Shown: in pieces, positions 38,971 to 52,981 of the stretch
Position numbering within the stretch: position 1 is the first letter of the stretch
How the letters are laid out: every line of letters begins with the position of its first letter
Assembly: GCA_013397695.1 (NCBI GenBank)
Contig: VYZI01000123.1
Location: 1,845,206-1,909,205 of the forward strand
DNA: 64,000 bases
Reading direction: 5' to 3'
Origin: Centropus unirufus
Lineage: Eukaryota; Chordata; Aves; Cuculiformes; Centropidae
The notes under the pieces: model-generated
What the model saw: the letters and a program-made list of their open reading frames with translations, nothing else
Database searches by the model: none
What the model was told of the DNA's origin: nothing
Position numbers and translations under genes: made by a program

Positions 38971-40175
38971 CTCCCTTTTCATAAGCCACTATGTTATAGC
39001 CATATTTAATTATTCAATTTCAATGAATAATTAACAAAGTTTAATCATCCTTTCTTGCCATCTGTGTGCAAAAGGCAAAAATTTCTCCTTTTATTTCTTT
39101 TACATTGTAACTCGGTTTAAAGGCACAGGAACCAAATACCCAAAATTGAGCTTTCTATCTAAAACAAAGCTCAGAAAGCATCCACAGTAATAAAAGATTT
39201 CATAAATTTCCCAGAATCCCTGTTAACAGATTAACTATTTTGTTTTCCAGCATCGTTCTCTGCTCTTTTTTTCTGACCTTGTCTATACTTTTCTCTGATT
39301 ACCCATATGTCTTCTTAAGTTTTGTAGCTACCCTAATTGTTTAACCTGACCTCCAGTCAGTTCACCAGCTCTAATCTGCAATGATGGTATGCTTAGAAGT
39401 TCCAAAAGCAAGAAAATCATCCTTTTCTGTATGCCTCGCTGAACATGAATTATGCTATGACTTTGCTTCTGAATTGGGCTTCTAAAGCAAACATAAGAAT
39501 ATTACCTTTTACATGGTAATAATTATTCTAATAAAAATGAATTTGTAAAGTTCTTAAGAGGCATTACATTATTCTAATATTCTATTGGAACGTGTATAAA
39601 AATATATCCATTAGTTTAACTGAATTGAACCATTGCATTTCAATGTGTTGTTAAACTGGTTATGGTACCATGACATCTCTCAATATTCACAAACCAGTTT
39701 CCCCAAGCTGTGGAGCTATTCTCATTCAAAATGCAACATTATATTGTGCTTTCCTTCACCTTACATGAGAATTTATGCCAACCTCAGGGAGCTTCAAAGA
39801 GGCTGTGATTTTCCATTGGTGAGAAAAGTTCCCCCTTTCCCAGTGGAGATGAGGAATCCTTTCTTGGTTGAAGTCTGAGCAACATTCCTAACCACACAAC
39901 ATGGCTTTTTGAAATTCAAATACTGTAATTTCCATTATGAAACTAGTTCGGAACTGATGGACTGGTTGAAAAAGTAACATTATTGACTTGAATTCTAATG
40001 AAAACAGCATCAGTTTCAAGGGCACCTAAACCAGTCTGAAAATCAATATTTTGGCTGTTTCCAAGAACAGAAATGCCTCCATTGTTAATTTATCTCCCTA
40101 ACTGAAGAAGCCACAAATAATGCAGCTTTTATTCTAATAATTTGACAGATAACTCAGAAAACCTCATTGTTCTTC

Positions 40176-40250
40176 ATAATATAAATAAATATAAATAATA
40201 TAAAATACAATAATATAAAATGAAATACAAAAAATAATATAAAATACAAG
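40176..40250. repeat. AT-rich degenerate tandem repeat
   Basis: The words ataaataatataaaatac recur several times in about 75 bp without a G/C-containing unit boundary. It is low-complexity sequence. Confidence 0.7.
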
Positions 40251-42573
40251 TTTCTGTATCTAACCTTGTCTAAGAAATTTGAGAATGGAGAGCAAACCCT
40301 TTAGAACAATAATTTCAAGCCATTATTGTTATGAACCTGTTTAATTTACTGCTACTTAAAACATGACTAAGTCATTTTTTATTGCATATTAAGTAATGCG
40401 TAGAAAATTTACATGGCACTTTCAAAGTGCTTTCTTTCAAACTGACACTGCTATGTTTTTAATGTGGATGGATTAATCTTTCCTCCTCTTTGTATCGCTG
40501 AGAAAGTATTTTTCTGAGTATACATGTTTCTTTCCAACTGAAGCCAATGCATCAGTCAGGCTACCCCAACCATAAACAAATGTAATCTATTTCATCCATT
40601 GACTAAACCAGAGAGCCCTAAGGAACATTTCACCATCCAGGAAACGAAATGGGTATTTGTAACTTCCATTTGTGCTCTTTTTGCATATAGATTGCAAAAT
40701 TATAGAATAGGCATTCTGGTTTCTGAGCTAATGTGTTCAAACAGTGGGATCCATCAATTTGTGAAAGTTTATTAAAAAAATTAAATAAAAGTAGCAATGT
40801 CTATGATTAAATCTTCCAGTAAGATGTATATTTTAACATGAACTTCACACAAGTTCCAGCTCGAAGCTTGAAACACACCTGCTTTAAAGAACATTTTATT
40901 TTACTTTCCTTTCCCAGCTTTCACAGATGAGACATAAATAAAATAAGGAAAGAATCCTAAAGAAAAGGTAAGCTCATACAAAAGTTGCACAGCTAACTTA
41001 GAAGCATTCTTCAGCCCTGGCATGTCTCCCTTCTCCCAGCAACAGAAAAGGGAAATTCCAACATTGCTCCCCTGATATCTTCTACCGCTTTGATCATCCT
41101 GCCTATCCCAGAGCCCCTCTCCACTGGAGGCTTTTTCCTGCTGTAACCCTTTTTCTGCCTCGTTACCATTACAAGTTCCTTCATTTTTCTCATCTTTGAA
41201 TGTCTCTAAAAGGATCAGGCTCACTGTTTAATGAAAATGGGATATTCTTTGGCACCACATGCGTGGATTGCAACCACATTGGCTGCACTGGGTGACCTTT
41301 ACACTGTCTGACACAAAGGATCCCACTTTGGGTACCTAGTTCGAGAGAAGGTAACTGCAAAGCTTATGAAGACCTCCCCCAGCCCATGGAGGAGATTTAT
41401 CATTCCTGCTATTAGTGTGAAGCAAGGAGCCTCCTGGACCTCACTGTTACCACTGCTTCCCACCTCTGTGGCCCTGTGAAAAACACCCCAGGGAATTTAG
41501 AGAGGTGTCATGGAGGACTGAGAGAAAGAGGGGTTAAACTGAACATAATCCACACTTGGTGGATTCTAAGGAAGGTCATCTAAATACACATATTTCCAGC
41601 ACCTGTTTATTAAAAGTGAACACACTCATGCCTACTTATGGCCCATTTGCAATTATAATTTAATTCCATTGAATTTTCATTTTTAGAATGAAAGGCTTTC
41701 TCAGAGCTTTATAGTGTTCATTTTGGTCATCTTCAGTCCCAGAGGACTCAAGTATTTCAGAACCTAGCTGAGATAATAAAGTATCGTACATGAAACTGTG
41801 GGCCTGGGTTTGTCATTGGGGTGGTTTTGTATGAAAGAAACAGTTTACATGAAAGAAATACTGTCTTGTCTAGAAGAGTTTATCTCCCCAGTCTCCTGAC
41901 AATGGCCAAGAGTAGTTACTTAGGAAGTTCAGAGAAAGCCTTTACCCAGGGATTCCTCCTCTTTTTTTTCTGGTAAGCTTTTTCCTCCCTTGGGAACGAG
42001 CATAAAGTGGTTTTGTTCATTGCCTTTTCTATGTCTATTTATTTTGCCACGAAGAATTTACATTATGAGACGAAAATTGTCAAAACTTCTTGTTCAAATA
42101 AATAATTACAGTCTGAAAATAACTTTTTAAAAACTCTAAATGACAAAAACCTTCATCTCAAACTATCTTACCATGCCTAGAGCAGAAACAGGTGAATTAT
42201 TTGTAATGATTATCAAAATCCACAAATTACATTTTCAGTGTCAGTATGCCAAAATACTGAAGCATATATAGAAGAATATAGATTGGAAAAAAATATGCAG
42301 CTTCTTGTATGTATTTTGGTTGTGAAATATACTATGATTTTTTAAAGAAAAATATTACACATAAAGACTGCATTGAATTTATATGTACCACATCAGACAG
42401 ATACAACTAAGTTTGTTAATCATACCATTTACAACTATATTATATCTAGTACTAAATCCCATCCATGACAGTTCTATATTGCGGGGTGGGGATTTGCCAA
42501 AGAAGGATTTTTTATATATTGTGAACTATTTCAAAACAATTTGGAAATACAATTTTTCGTCTGAGATTTCCAG

Positions 42574-42597
42574 AAGATGTATCACAAGATGTATCAC
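42574..42597. repeat. 12-bp perfect tandem duplication
   Basis: The unit aagatgtatcac occurs twice in direct succession. Confidence 0.85.
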
Positions 42598-44060
42598 AAA
42601 TTACTAAAGCGAGTACATTCTTAAATAAATCACTGTTATTCACACTTGAAAACCAGTAGGACTTCTCGTGCAATTAGACACCTAATTGTGTTGGGAAATA
42701 ATAAAAAAAACCCAATAAAAAATTAATGCCTCAATAAATAAGTGCAGTAGAACTGCTTACACATTTCTTGTTTTCATTCATTTTTTAATAGCATATTCTT
42801 GTCTGTACTCACTATGAAAATACTAAGCTTGTGCCTGTGCTATGGCCACATGCTCAATATTTCAATTTAGATCAGTAATTATTTTTTTAGTATGAGCAAT
42901 ATATACAGTATTACTCTGAGTTCAGACATTAAATTATTCGCCAGAGTATTTGACCAGTTAAATCTGGTTCATTCTGTCAACTATTATCGTTTCTGACCAA
43001 AGCAGCTAGCTTTGCGTTTTTTCAAAACCTAGACTGCATAAATTCAGCGCAATACCACTGAGCTGACAAACCAAAAGCTATACAGTACATTTACATTCGC
43101 AGTTGGCATGCTTTCTCTGATCTTTTCCCCTCAGATATCAGGCTTTAATATGATTAATTCTACTCCATTATTGCTTTCTATGTCCCAGTCCATGTTTGCG
43201 GTTAGGGATGCATGATGAATCAGCTGCCAGGGGACAGCACACTGCAAAAGGAAGAATATGAAGACATGATGAGGTGAAAACATGATTATGGTTCGAAACC
43301 TGCCCTAACAGAAAGTCCCTGACACCACAGCTTGCACTTTAGAATTCAGAAAACTAATATGAACCAAGAGTAAAAAGTCAACCAGAAATTTCAAGCAGGC
43401 TGTTGACAGGAAATCACAGGGTACCTGTCAAAAACTGAGCTGAAATAAGAAGGAAAATTAAAAATCCCTGTGTTGTACTACACAACCTGATAAAGACTAC
43501 ACCTCAATTCACCTAATTTATCACATAGATTTCATCAGCTTGGACAGAATTCTTACTGCAACATTTGCATTTCCATGGACTGCCTACTAGAGCAGCTGTG
43601 CAGCAAAAATTTAGAAATAGAGTTAAAATAATTCTACTTCCCTGCAGGACTCTTCAGCCACTGTAGTTCTTGCCACCTGAGCCACTGCTGGCAATTGGAT
43701 GGTCCTGGAGGCACAGCTGCATACCGCGAGATCATCCTCCTGCTTACCCTTGCTCTGCAAGGGGGGTGTAAGCCAAGGTAGAATGACTGAAGGTTCTTGA
43801 TAACAGGAGGTGTATTGTGGACACTAAAGGCAGCGCTGCTGGCCCCAACATGCTGCCATCATTCCCACCTATTATTAAGGAAAGAAGACAACCTTTCACA
43901 GTAATGTGGCAATATTTTCTGGAGCATAAGGCTTTGCTGAAAGGCATCACATCCAAGTCCTACTCTGCCGCTGCAGCACCGGATTTCTGAACCTCAATGG
44001 GATTTCAGTGATAATCACTTTTGATTGAAAGCAGAATAAGACTAAACAGGGCAAAAAAAT

Positions 44061-44240
44061 AGATTCATAGAAACATAGAATCATTAGAGTTGGAAAAGGC
44101 CTCTAAGATCATCAAGTCCAGCTATCAGCCCAACACCACTATACCTACCAAACCATGACCCAAAGTGTCATGTCTACACATTTCTCGAACGCTTCAGAGG
44201 ATGCAAACTCCACCATTTCCCTGGGCAGCCTGTTAATGAG
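44061..44240 (-). mobile_element. CR1 LINE 3' tail, antisense
   Basis: The segment starts with agattcatagaaacatagaatc and continues gttggaaaaggcctctaagatcatcaag, the inverted CR1 3' end, then passes into the inverted end of ORF2 (ccaccatttccctgggcagcctg). The boundary with flanking DNA near 44240 is soft. It is a 5'-truncated, non-functional copy. Confidence 0.9.
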
Positions 44241-47200
44241 TAAGGATAGCTCAGGAAGCTCCTCTCTGAGAACTGGTTGAGTTTAATGTTGCTTCTACTT
44301 ACCAGCTGATAAAAGTAAGTCATAATGCACTCTGTGGACAAGAGCCAAGGACAGATGCCAGCCATCCTAGCTAAAGGATGGAAATCACTTTGAGACATTA
44401 TAGATGATGGAAAGCAGGATCTCTATATCTGAGTTTGTTTCCCCAGACTTTTTAAAGAAAAAAATAAATAGTGTCTTCAAAAGATTACTTAGCCCATGCA
44501 TATGAGTCTTGGACAGCAGGTGTAATTTTTTTTTAAACAAGATAGGGATAGAGGAATTCCAGTCACCGTACAGGTGAGCAGAGCAGCATCCCTACGTGAC
44601 AAACAATTGGGAAGTACAGGCTAAGAAAAACTAGACTCGGTGCAACTGATCCTTTAGCTTTATCTGAAGAGTCGAAGGGCTTGTGGGTGTTGCAGAACTG
44701 ACATCAGAATAGTGAAGACTCATTCTCCACGTGTGCTCCTTAGACATGAGACACTGCCTGTGTTGTGGAGGACATAAAGAATCAGATCCAGATCGAGATC
44801 ATTTCTCTATTTGCATGTGCTGTGATACTGAAGAAAAGTCAGCTTTTAGGCAAATCACACAAAAGCTATCTATTTTTTTCACTATCAAATCATGGGGGTA
44901 AATGGCAGAACTTTGTGTCTCACACTCAAAGGGGAGTAGGGCCAGCAGGGAAGCACTGTGCATTTTTTGTTACCCAAATTTTGTTACTGCTACATCAGGC
45001 ACTCATGCTCTCCCATCAATTTTAATCTGACATTTCTTGCATGGCTGATAGGGGTGTTAAACACATCTGCACCTGCATAGGGCCCTTCCAGGAATATGTT
45101 TCCCCAACACTGTAAGGCTAGATAGTATTGCTGTAATCACTGCATTTTTCCCTTCTGGCAGAGTTGGGTACTCTTTCATTATCCCAGCGTCGTATTTCTC
45201 CAAAATTAGCACTAATTTCCCACTTATTTTTTAAATGAAATCGTTCCTAAAGTCATATTTAAAGTTTTCAATTAAACTTTTTCAGAAAAATAGATCATTC
45301 CATCTCCAAAATTCCTTTGGCTGAAATGCCAGTTCTCTGGAAAAGACTAAAGAAAAATATGTAAGGATATGTTTTCTAAATATGTGTTCTAAATTGTTCA
45401 TAAGTAAAAACTTTCTCATCAGCTCTGCTCATTCTTCATTATGTCAGGTTTCATGAAAAATAATTTTTCAATTAACAATAGTTACCTCAAGTCAATATCA
45501 AATTTTCCAACAACTGAAATAAGAAATGTTTCTATAACTAGAGATCATCTTAATTATTTATATTGTGTTCCACATTAAAGAGTTTTATATTAGTGTTTCT
45601 AGGGCAAAAACAAATGTCTTGAAAGACAGAAAACTGACAGAATAGGTTATGCTATGGCCTATTTCAGGACTTTTACTCCGGTTTGTGAGTAAAGCAGTGA
45701 GACTTTTTCATGGTATATTAATTACAAAGTCTAAGGCCAAACAGCAATCATGAAATGAAGACAAAAATAGAACATATATAAAAATACACTTTCTAAAATA
45801 ATAGCATCATTACCTACAGTTGACAAACAGATGGAAATATACTGACTTATATCCTAATACAGTTCAGCTGATTTTCTGCAACTAGTCAACTTACATACCT
45901 CCTAATAGCACAGGAACAGTTCCATGCTCACACAGGTGTGTACCTGTGTGCATTTATGATGTATGCAATATTATACACATAACTTGACTAATAGTATATA
46001 TTAAGAGCATTTTCAGCCCAAACACCACTTGCTGTTTATCTGCAAGGTGTTTTTAATTCTTGGAGCTTCCAGATAAGAAAAGAAAAACAAACAAAAAAAA
46101 GGGTACAAGGATCTTTTAAGGCAAGCAAATGCGGTATCTTTGACTACAACTCCAAAGTATATTCTAAATCAAAAATTTAAGACATTTGACAACTTCAGGA
46201 TAGCCATATCAAAAAAAAATGTGCCTCAGTCAAAACAGTTCTGTCCTTTTCTGTCTTCTTTCTTCTTCCTTTTCAAGGAGGAGTGGGGAACCCTGAAGAG
46301 CCCATGATAGATGGCATATTTGTGTTTTTCATGTTTTTATTATGATCTAAACACAGTAAATGCATAATTGCTGTTGACCTCAAGTGTTCAGTTATTAATT
46401 TTTATCCAACAGGTTTAGTTTTACTATTTCAATCTTTAAAACTTACAGGGCAACATTTGCACTCTAAATTCATATATAACTTACAACCATGGAAAAAGGT
46501 TGCCTTGTTTTTAATCACTTTTTGTAGGCATCAGATTTACAGATGTAAACCCTAAGGTCTCTTGTTCAGTTGCAGAGTAAATCCACTAAAGTTTGAATGG
46601 CTGGTAAATATTTAATGAAACAATAAGCTACTTGAATTTTACTAATGTAATATTTCTTCTCATCTATTGTGCCTCAAGAAGAATTTCATACATCAAAATG
46701 CATGAAGCAACTTAAAGCAATTTTCAAGTGTCACATTGATTTAAAATATTTCTTCTCACCAAATTCATTCTTGTGTAATGATTAAGTAATAATTGGAAGA
46801 TTCTCTTCACTAATTCTGCATTTTAACACTAAGACATTTGATGATCTGTATACAAAAGATTAAAATCCTTCTGCAGTATATCCTTTTGTGAAATTAATCA
46901 CTGATAATGAATAAACATAATGAAATTTTTGATTTAGCAGAAGCTAAAATTACTAAGGGAAAAACATGATAGAAGGGTGTCTTGAAACCACTACTCTTGA
47001 TATGCAATTGTAAGTCAATTGGCATTTTTGTCTTCCTTATACTACAATATCATATTACTAAATAGTGCTATTGTAGTCTGTCACAGTAACAGTGAATGGG
47101 CTAAAAGCCATAGTAAGGACTTTAAGGGAAAAAATGTTTTGACCAAGACATGATGATCAGTTGCCTTTTGCACTTGATTTCTAGTTTTCTTTGTTCATAA

Positions 47201-50200
47201 TTGCTCTTTTACATAGATATTCTTTTCAGCCAAGAAAAGAAGCAAAAATTAAACATGCTCTGAGCATAAAGCTAGAGCTTTTTTTCATCTGCAACTAAAC
47301 TTATTTAAATTTTCAGTGGATATGCTCTCCCCCAGGGGTTTAAAGGTGCATTTCCTCGGTGTAGAGGTATTTTCTTTAAATAACTGTTGGAGAAAATCAT
47401 AATTGTATATGCTAAAATCACCAGTGCTTATGTTAAATTCCACAAAGTTTAGGGAAATTTTATAAACCCACTTTGCTTCTCCTATTTCTCACTTTGGGGA
47501 CAATCATCAGGCTTGATCAGGGACTCTAGCTATAAGACACATGGCAAGTGATTATCAATCCTATTTCTTCAATTACTGTAAAGGTTTCTAAACAGCAAAG
47601 CTAATATATGTTCTAACATGGTCCATCTCTATAAATAATCAGTCTCAATCTGCTCAAGAGTGAAGAGTGATCTCCAAAAAGGCACCATAGGAACATGGTT
47701 TCTGCATCCATGGAGCACAGGCAAAGCTCACTGATGTGTCCTTGCACTCACTCCTGATCCAAACGACCATTTGTATCCTGATCCGAATGATGACAGAAAC
47801 CGAGTCAGCTTAAAAATCACAAAACTGAAAAATACATTTCTGCATGCCTTTAATGGCTCTCTGTAAGTGATGAGACAAAAACAATCATGAAGCCAGTATA
47901 TCCAATCAGAAGACATTTCTCTGTTTGGAGGAATCTTTAAGATCTGTAATACCACTGGCATAACTGCAATGCTACTTTCCTACATTGCCTGAATGACAGA
48001 ATTCACAAAATACCGCCATCGTTTTAGTAGGACACAATTTTGCTACTTGAAAACAAAGACCAAAAATTAATAATTTAATTGGTGAACTGACACTCTTCTT
48101 TTCTCCATATTTCCTTGAACCCCAGAAAACCCAGCTCAGATATCATTCTGAGACTGACAGGAATATGGTCATGAAATATATACATTAGGGAAAAAAATTA
48201 CTCGAAAGTGTAAGTGCTATCACTGGGATAGTCCCTCCAAACAGCTGATGCATCTGCTGGCAATATCAATCTTATCCCCGTAATTAAAAACACAATCTTA
48301 CAACTTTTCCCTGTCCTTCTCAGTTAAGTGCCTAGATAACGGAAATGAATTTAATCCCAAGTAGTTCATGAATCCTGAGGAACAGAAATTAATGTTGTAC
48401 AACGCTTAACCACGGCATTTTGAGTTTTATATGTCATTTTGATTTTGGTCCAAGCACTTTTGCTTTCTGTCTCTGATATTGCATGAGATATAATTAAACC
48501 TGAAAAATTATGTTTAGTTTTCATACACAGTCTATTTCCCACATTTTATTTGTATCCTGGTATGTGGCCACTTAGCATAAACTGCTGGGGTACTCACTAT
48601 CTCACAGCAATCTCCTATCTGTTTTCAAAAGGATTTATCTGCTCTTCATTAGTCAAGGTCAAACAGGACCAGTGCTTGGAAGATTTGTACCTCATTAGCA
48701 TTATCTTTATTGCCATTATTTCACAAGCTAACAAAACAAAAAGGAATTATTCCCCAGTTAGTCCCAAACATTCCTACCCTACTCATTAATATTGGCATAA
48801 CTCTTTTCCCTAGAGCAGCTCAGAGCTCTGTTCTTGAAGGAAAGGCTGACAGCAGCAAAATTATAGTACCAAGAGGGACAGGCCGAAAACACTCTCCTGA
48901 TTTATAAACAGATTGTCTTATTGTAACAAGCCCTTCCTCATTGCTGGGCTACTTTTATCAGCTCATGTAATATGTCACCTAAAAGAAACTACTCCTAGCT
49001 GACAAAGAAGGGCGTGTTCCTTCCCCATAGATAGTTAAGAATATTAACCACTGAATGCCATGTAGGATCTTTAGAGTAGTATTTTAATTCAGCTCTTAAT
49101 GAAAATAAAGGAATACATCACTGACATGCAGGAATGATCTGTTTTGGTCCCCTGAGTGACAGGTGATGAAGAATGGCTTCAGGATGAGATGTGATATGGG
49201 GTCTCAGATGCTCTGGATTCTCAATGTGCTTCCCATATAAACCTTGATGACCTTTGTAATTCAATTGTACCTAAATGCATCTAAGAGATAAATCTGATGT
49301 ACAGCCAGGATTGGAGTAGACACAGCTAGTAGTAAGGTGCCTCAACTGAGGGGTATTTTCTACAGAAGTGGAGATGGATATACCCTCTTGGTCACTGGTG
49401 GACCTTCTATGGAGCATCAGCAGGTTTAGGCACAGTTTCCCTTGTTTTTTAAATTCTCGTAAGTGGAAGCCTAGCTCTCTTGATCAAGCTGGCATGTATA
49501 AAAGCCCAAGTGCAAGTACATCATGCATAACAGTGATCCCCGGGCAATGTTCAGATAATGGAGGTATCAGACATTTAGCTACAATTAGTTGAAGCAGAAC
49601 AGGTTTTTTTAGGTAAAGTCAGACTCAAGAGCAGAACTTATCTCACTGCATTAATGAATGAAACAGTCACCTCCAGACAGTGAATCATCTGACTTAATTT
49701 AGGATAAGGAGCTGTGGCATAAGAAAGATCACTCTCTTTAGGTGTTTAGTTCATTGACTGTGAAAGGAGCTTAATGACTTACCTCTACATAGTTTTTATC
49801 TTCCTGACAGAAGACAGAATCCCCACCTTTGTCAACAGCAAAGGTTTTCTTATCACCAGATTTCAGATGTCTAAGGATCGAATTTCCTCAGCTCTCTATG
49901 GAGAGAGAAGGAAATGCAGAACCCCAATTTTAAATCACAGCTTTGCAAACTTACTTTGTTGCATCTTTTAGTATCCTTATTTTTAAGGATAAATTGCTGT
50001 AATGTCAAGGTGGTGCTTTGTGGGCAAACATTTGTGTGAGGCAATCCTATAGTATTGCATATGCAGTTAATACAGCTTCTCAGAAATAAAAAGCTCAGTG
50101 CATCAATACTTCGATTCAGCAGAGTCCTTAAATATGATGTCTCAGACACCCAATTGCCTAAACCCATTGCTCTTCTGTCTAGCCCTCGGCAGACATTTTA

Positions 50201-51689
50201 ATCTCACCAATCAGGAAAATACAGAAATGCTAACAAACACCATTTACACATATAACCAGGCCTGGGACACCCGCTCTGCAAATGAGAGGTGAGCTACTTC
50301 TTTTGTGCTCTGTTTCACTAAGCAAGATACCTAAGGACAAAATAAAATTTCACCAGCTAATCCCCTGATGCAAATGACCCAGAAGGTTTATGAGTGCAAT
50401 CGGGGTTTCACTGAACTAGGAGCAAAAGGGTCCTACTTGGTAGTGACCACAGATCTGAGGAAAAACAGCCCTGCAGTAACCTCCTTATCCTAATGCCCAG
50501 ATCAGGGGAGGGGGCATCAGGAGCCTCTCAACACCACAGAGCACGCACAGCTGCAGGGTTTTAGCTTGTCATTGTGTAATTCTCTGACTGCCATACACAA
50601 ATAAATGGGAAAATGTTATAAATAAGGTCAACTAGAATACAAAGCTGCGGCTGTCTAGCCAGAATTTCATAAAAGCTTTCTGCCATTTGCCCTCGAGAAT
50701 TTTTCTTTTCTTTGAGAGGGTTCAACATATTAAGACACTTCTCAGTAGGCTCGGCCATAATGTTGGGGTAGTGACTCCGCTCTTTTACTCTCATCATCAA
50801 CTGGAGAACTCAAGTTACCAATGGCAGGAGATACTAAAGATATCTTCACTACTTCATATATAATCTTTACATTTCACAGTATAGCAGGTGGCTTGCAAGT
50901 AAATCAAGGAACCTACAGCTGATGTGACTGACATCGTTTCCACATTGCTTTCACAATCAGTTCACAGACACTGAACATAAAAAACCAGCCTACCAGAAGG
51001 CAAAGGAAGAGATGAAAAAAAATCAATGAAGCCAGTACTTCACATTTACACTTGCTTTTTTGTTTATTTGCTGTTATTCTTTCTATCTTGACTGACTTGA
51101 GGTCACCTAACAGATTGGTAATTTTACTATAGGGGTGACTGAAATCATGTCTATTTGACCCTCCTCCCAACCTTTCCAAGAAACATTCCGAAATAGCAGA
51201 CTTTCCTTGCAGCTACAAATATTGTATTAATCCACCCAGGAGAAACAGTTTATCCTGCATTGACAGTCTGTCATGTCCTTATCTGACCTCACCCAGAGAA
51301 ATCAGTCAGTGCCTCTCTGATTGATTACAGTATTGATTTTTTTCTTCTTCTTCTATAGAAAAAGGAAATAAAAACCCAGAATCAAATATTCCATCTTCCA
51401 ACTACAAAACCGTTTCAGAAGTTTGTAAAGAAAAGGCTGTGATCCCTTAGCAAAAATATGCAGTTCTAGAGTACCAAAGATTCAATAGGTGTATTTGGAG
51501 CCTGTGCTTCACATTTTATGTTGGCCCCCTTTAGTTTTCTATAGATCACTCAACTCCACTGAAAATACTCAATAGTTCTTTCTTCCAGCAGGACATGTTG
51601 GGCACTTTTTGCAACTGGTGTGTTACATACTGAGAATAATCAAAACTGATTGTAAAACTAGAAAAAGTATGACTTTTAATGTCCGTACT
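44241..51689. other. Unassigned DNA
   Basis: About 7.4 kb with no gene, no LINE and no LTR recognised. Short open frames on both strands lack domains. Confidence 0.5.
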
Positions 51690-52952
51690 AGAAGGATCTC
51701 GAAACCATCCCTGAATGTCATGCCTGACAAAGTTGGGGGCCTTCTACAATGGGGCTACAGCATTGCTGGATAAAAGAGTAACTGATATCATTTGACTGGA
51801 CTTGTGCAATGTATTCAACACTGTCCCACGTGGTATTCTTGTCTCTAAATTAGAGACACACAGATTTGAGGGGTGGGCCACTTGGTAAATAAGGAATTGG
51901 ATGCATGGCAACAAATCAATGTCCAAATAGAAACCAGTGATAAGTGGCATTCTGGAGGGGTTGGTATTAAGACCGATGTTGCTCAATACTTTTTTCAGAG
52001 ACATGGACAGTGGGATTGAGTGCACCCTCAGCAAGTTTACAGACAACAGCAAACTGTGTGGCACAGTTGACACATTGGAAGGAAGGGATGCCATCCAGAG
52101 GGACCTTTACAGACTTGAGAACTAGGTCTGTGTGATCCTTCTGAAGTTCAACAAAGCAATTTGCAAGATCCTGCACCTGAGTAAGGGCAATCCTAAGCAC
52201 AATTACAGGTTGGGTGGAAAATGCGTTAAGAATGGCTCTGAAGAGAAAGCCTTGAGGATGCCAGTGGATAAGAAGCTCAACATAAGCCAGAAATGTGTGT
52301 GTGCAACCCAGAAAAAAAATCATGTCCTGGGCTCCATCAAAAAAATGTGGCCAGCAGATTGAGGGAGGAGATACTTCCCCTCTAATCAACTCTTGTGAGA
52401 CCCCACCTGGAGCACTGTGCTCAGTTCTGGGCTCCTCAGGAAGGACATGGATCTGTTAAAGCAAACTCAGAAGAGAGCCACAAAGATGATCAGAGGCCTA
52501 GAGCATCTCCCATACGAGGACAGGTTGAGAGAGTTGGGCTTGTTTAGCCTAAAGAAGAAAAGGCTCCAGGGAGCCCTTATATCAATCTTCGGGCATTTAA
52601 AGCAGGCTTAAAGGAGAGATGGAGAGGGAGTGTTTATAAGGGAGTATAGTGATAGGACAATGGGTAATGTTTTTAAACTGAAAGAGTAGATTTACACTAG
52701 ATATTTGGAAGAAATTCTTCACAATGAGGGCAGTGAGTGACTGGAACTCCAGGTTGCCCTGGAACGCTGTGGATGATCCCTCCCTGGAAATGTTCAAGGC
52801 GAGGTTGGATGTGCCTTGAGCAGCCTGATCTAATCAGAGATATCCCTGCCATAGAGAACTAGAGGCAGGAACTAGACGAACATAGAGATTGGAACCAGAT
52901 GATCTTTAAGGTCCCTCCCAAGGCAAAGTATTCTGATTCTACGATTCTATGA
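51690..52952 (+). mobile_element. CR1 LINE, 5'-truncated (reverse transcriptase to 3' end)
   Basis: This plus-strand copy covers the second half of CR1 ORF2 and the 3' untranslated end. The terminus is ctttaaggtccctcccaaggc...gattctacgattctatga, ending near 52952. The start is placed where RT-like translation begins (CLTKLGAFYNGAT...). The copy is diverged and broken throughout, so it is an old insertion. Its subfamily differs from the copy at 59.2 kb, because the 3' end reads 'ggaaccagatgatctttaaggtccctccc' rather than 'ggactcgatctcagaggtcttttccaacc'. Confidence 0.93.
51700..52800 (+). pseudogene. CR1 ORF2 reverse transcriptase remnant
   Basis: Translation in shifting frames gives recognisable CR1 RT and C-terminal blocks in order: LDLCNVFNTVPRGIL (the KAFDTVPH block), then GIECTLSKFTDNSKL around 52016-52056, LNISQKCVCATQKK, and RATKMIRGLEHLPYEDRLR with LGLFSLKKKRLQGA at 52471-52580. 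The polymerase active-site motif, FADD in functional CR1, reads FTDN at 52036-52047, so one of the two metal-binding aspartates is replaced by asparagine. Several in-frame stops and frame changes are present. The product cannot be functional. Confidence 0.9.
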
Positions 52953-52981
52953 AGAGACAAAAAAAAACCAAAAACAGTTTA

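Larger units (their letters stand above)
38155..44060. other. Unassigned AT-rich DNA
   Basis: No gene was supported. The 107-codon minus-strand frame at 40901-41224 starts with GTG and has no recognised domain. Simple-sequence features inside this stretch are listed separately. Confidence 0.5.

Noticed and set aside
40901..41224. 107-codon minus-strand frame
   Set aside because: It starts with GTG, has no recognised domain, no splice or promoter context, and an overlapping second frame is open as well.
43291..43310. tRNA-like T-arm ggttcgaaacc (polymerase III B-box match)
   Set aside because: No acceptor-stem partner, D-arm or A-box at the right distance upstream, so neither a tRNA gene nor a clear tRNA-derived SINE can be supported.
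51967..52389. 140-codon minus-strand frame
   Set aside because: It is the antisense shadow of the CR1 reverse-transcriptase remnant on the plus strand.
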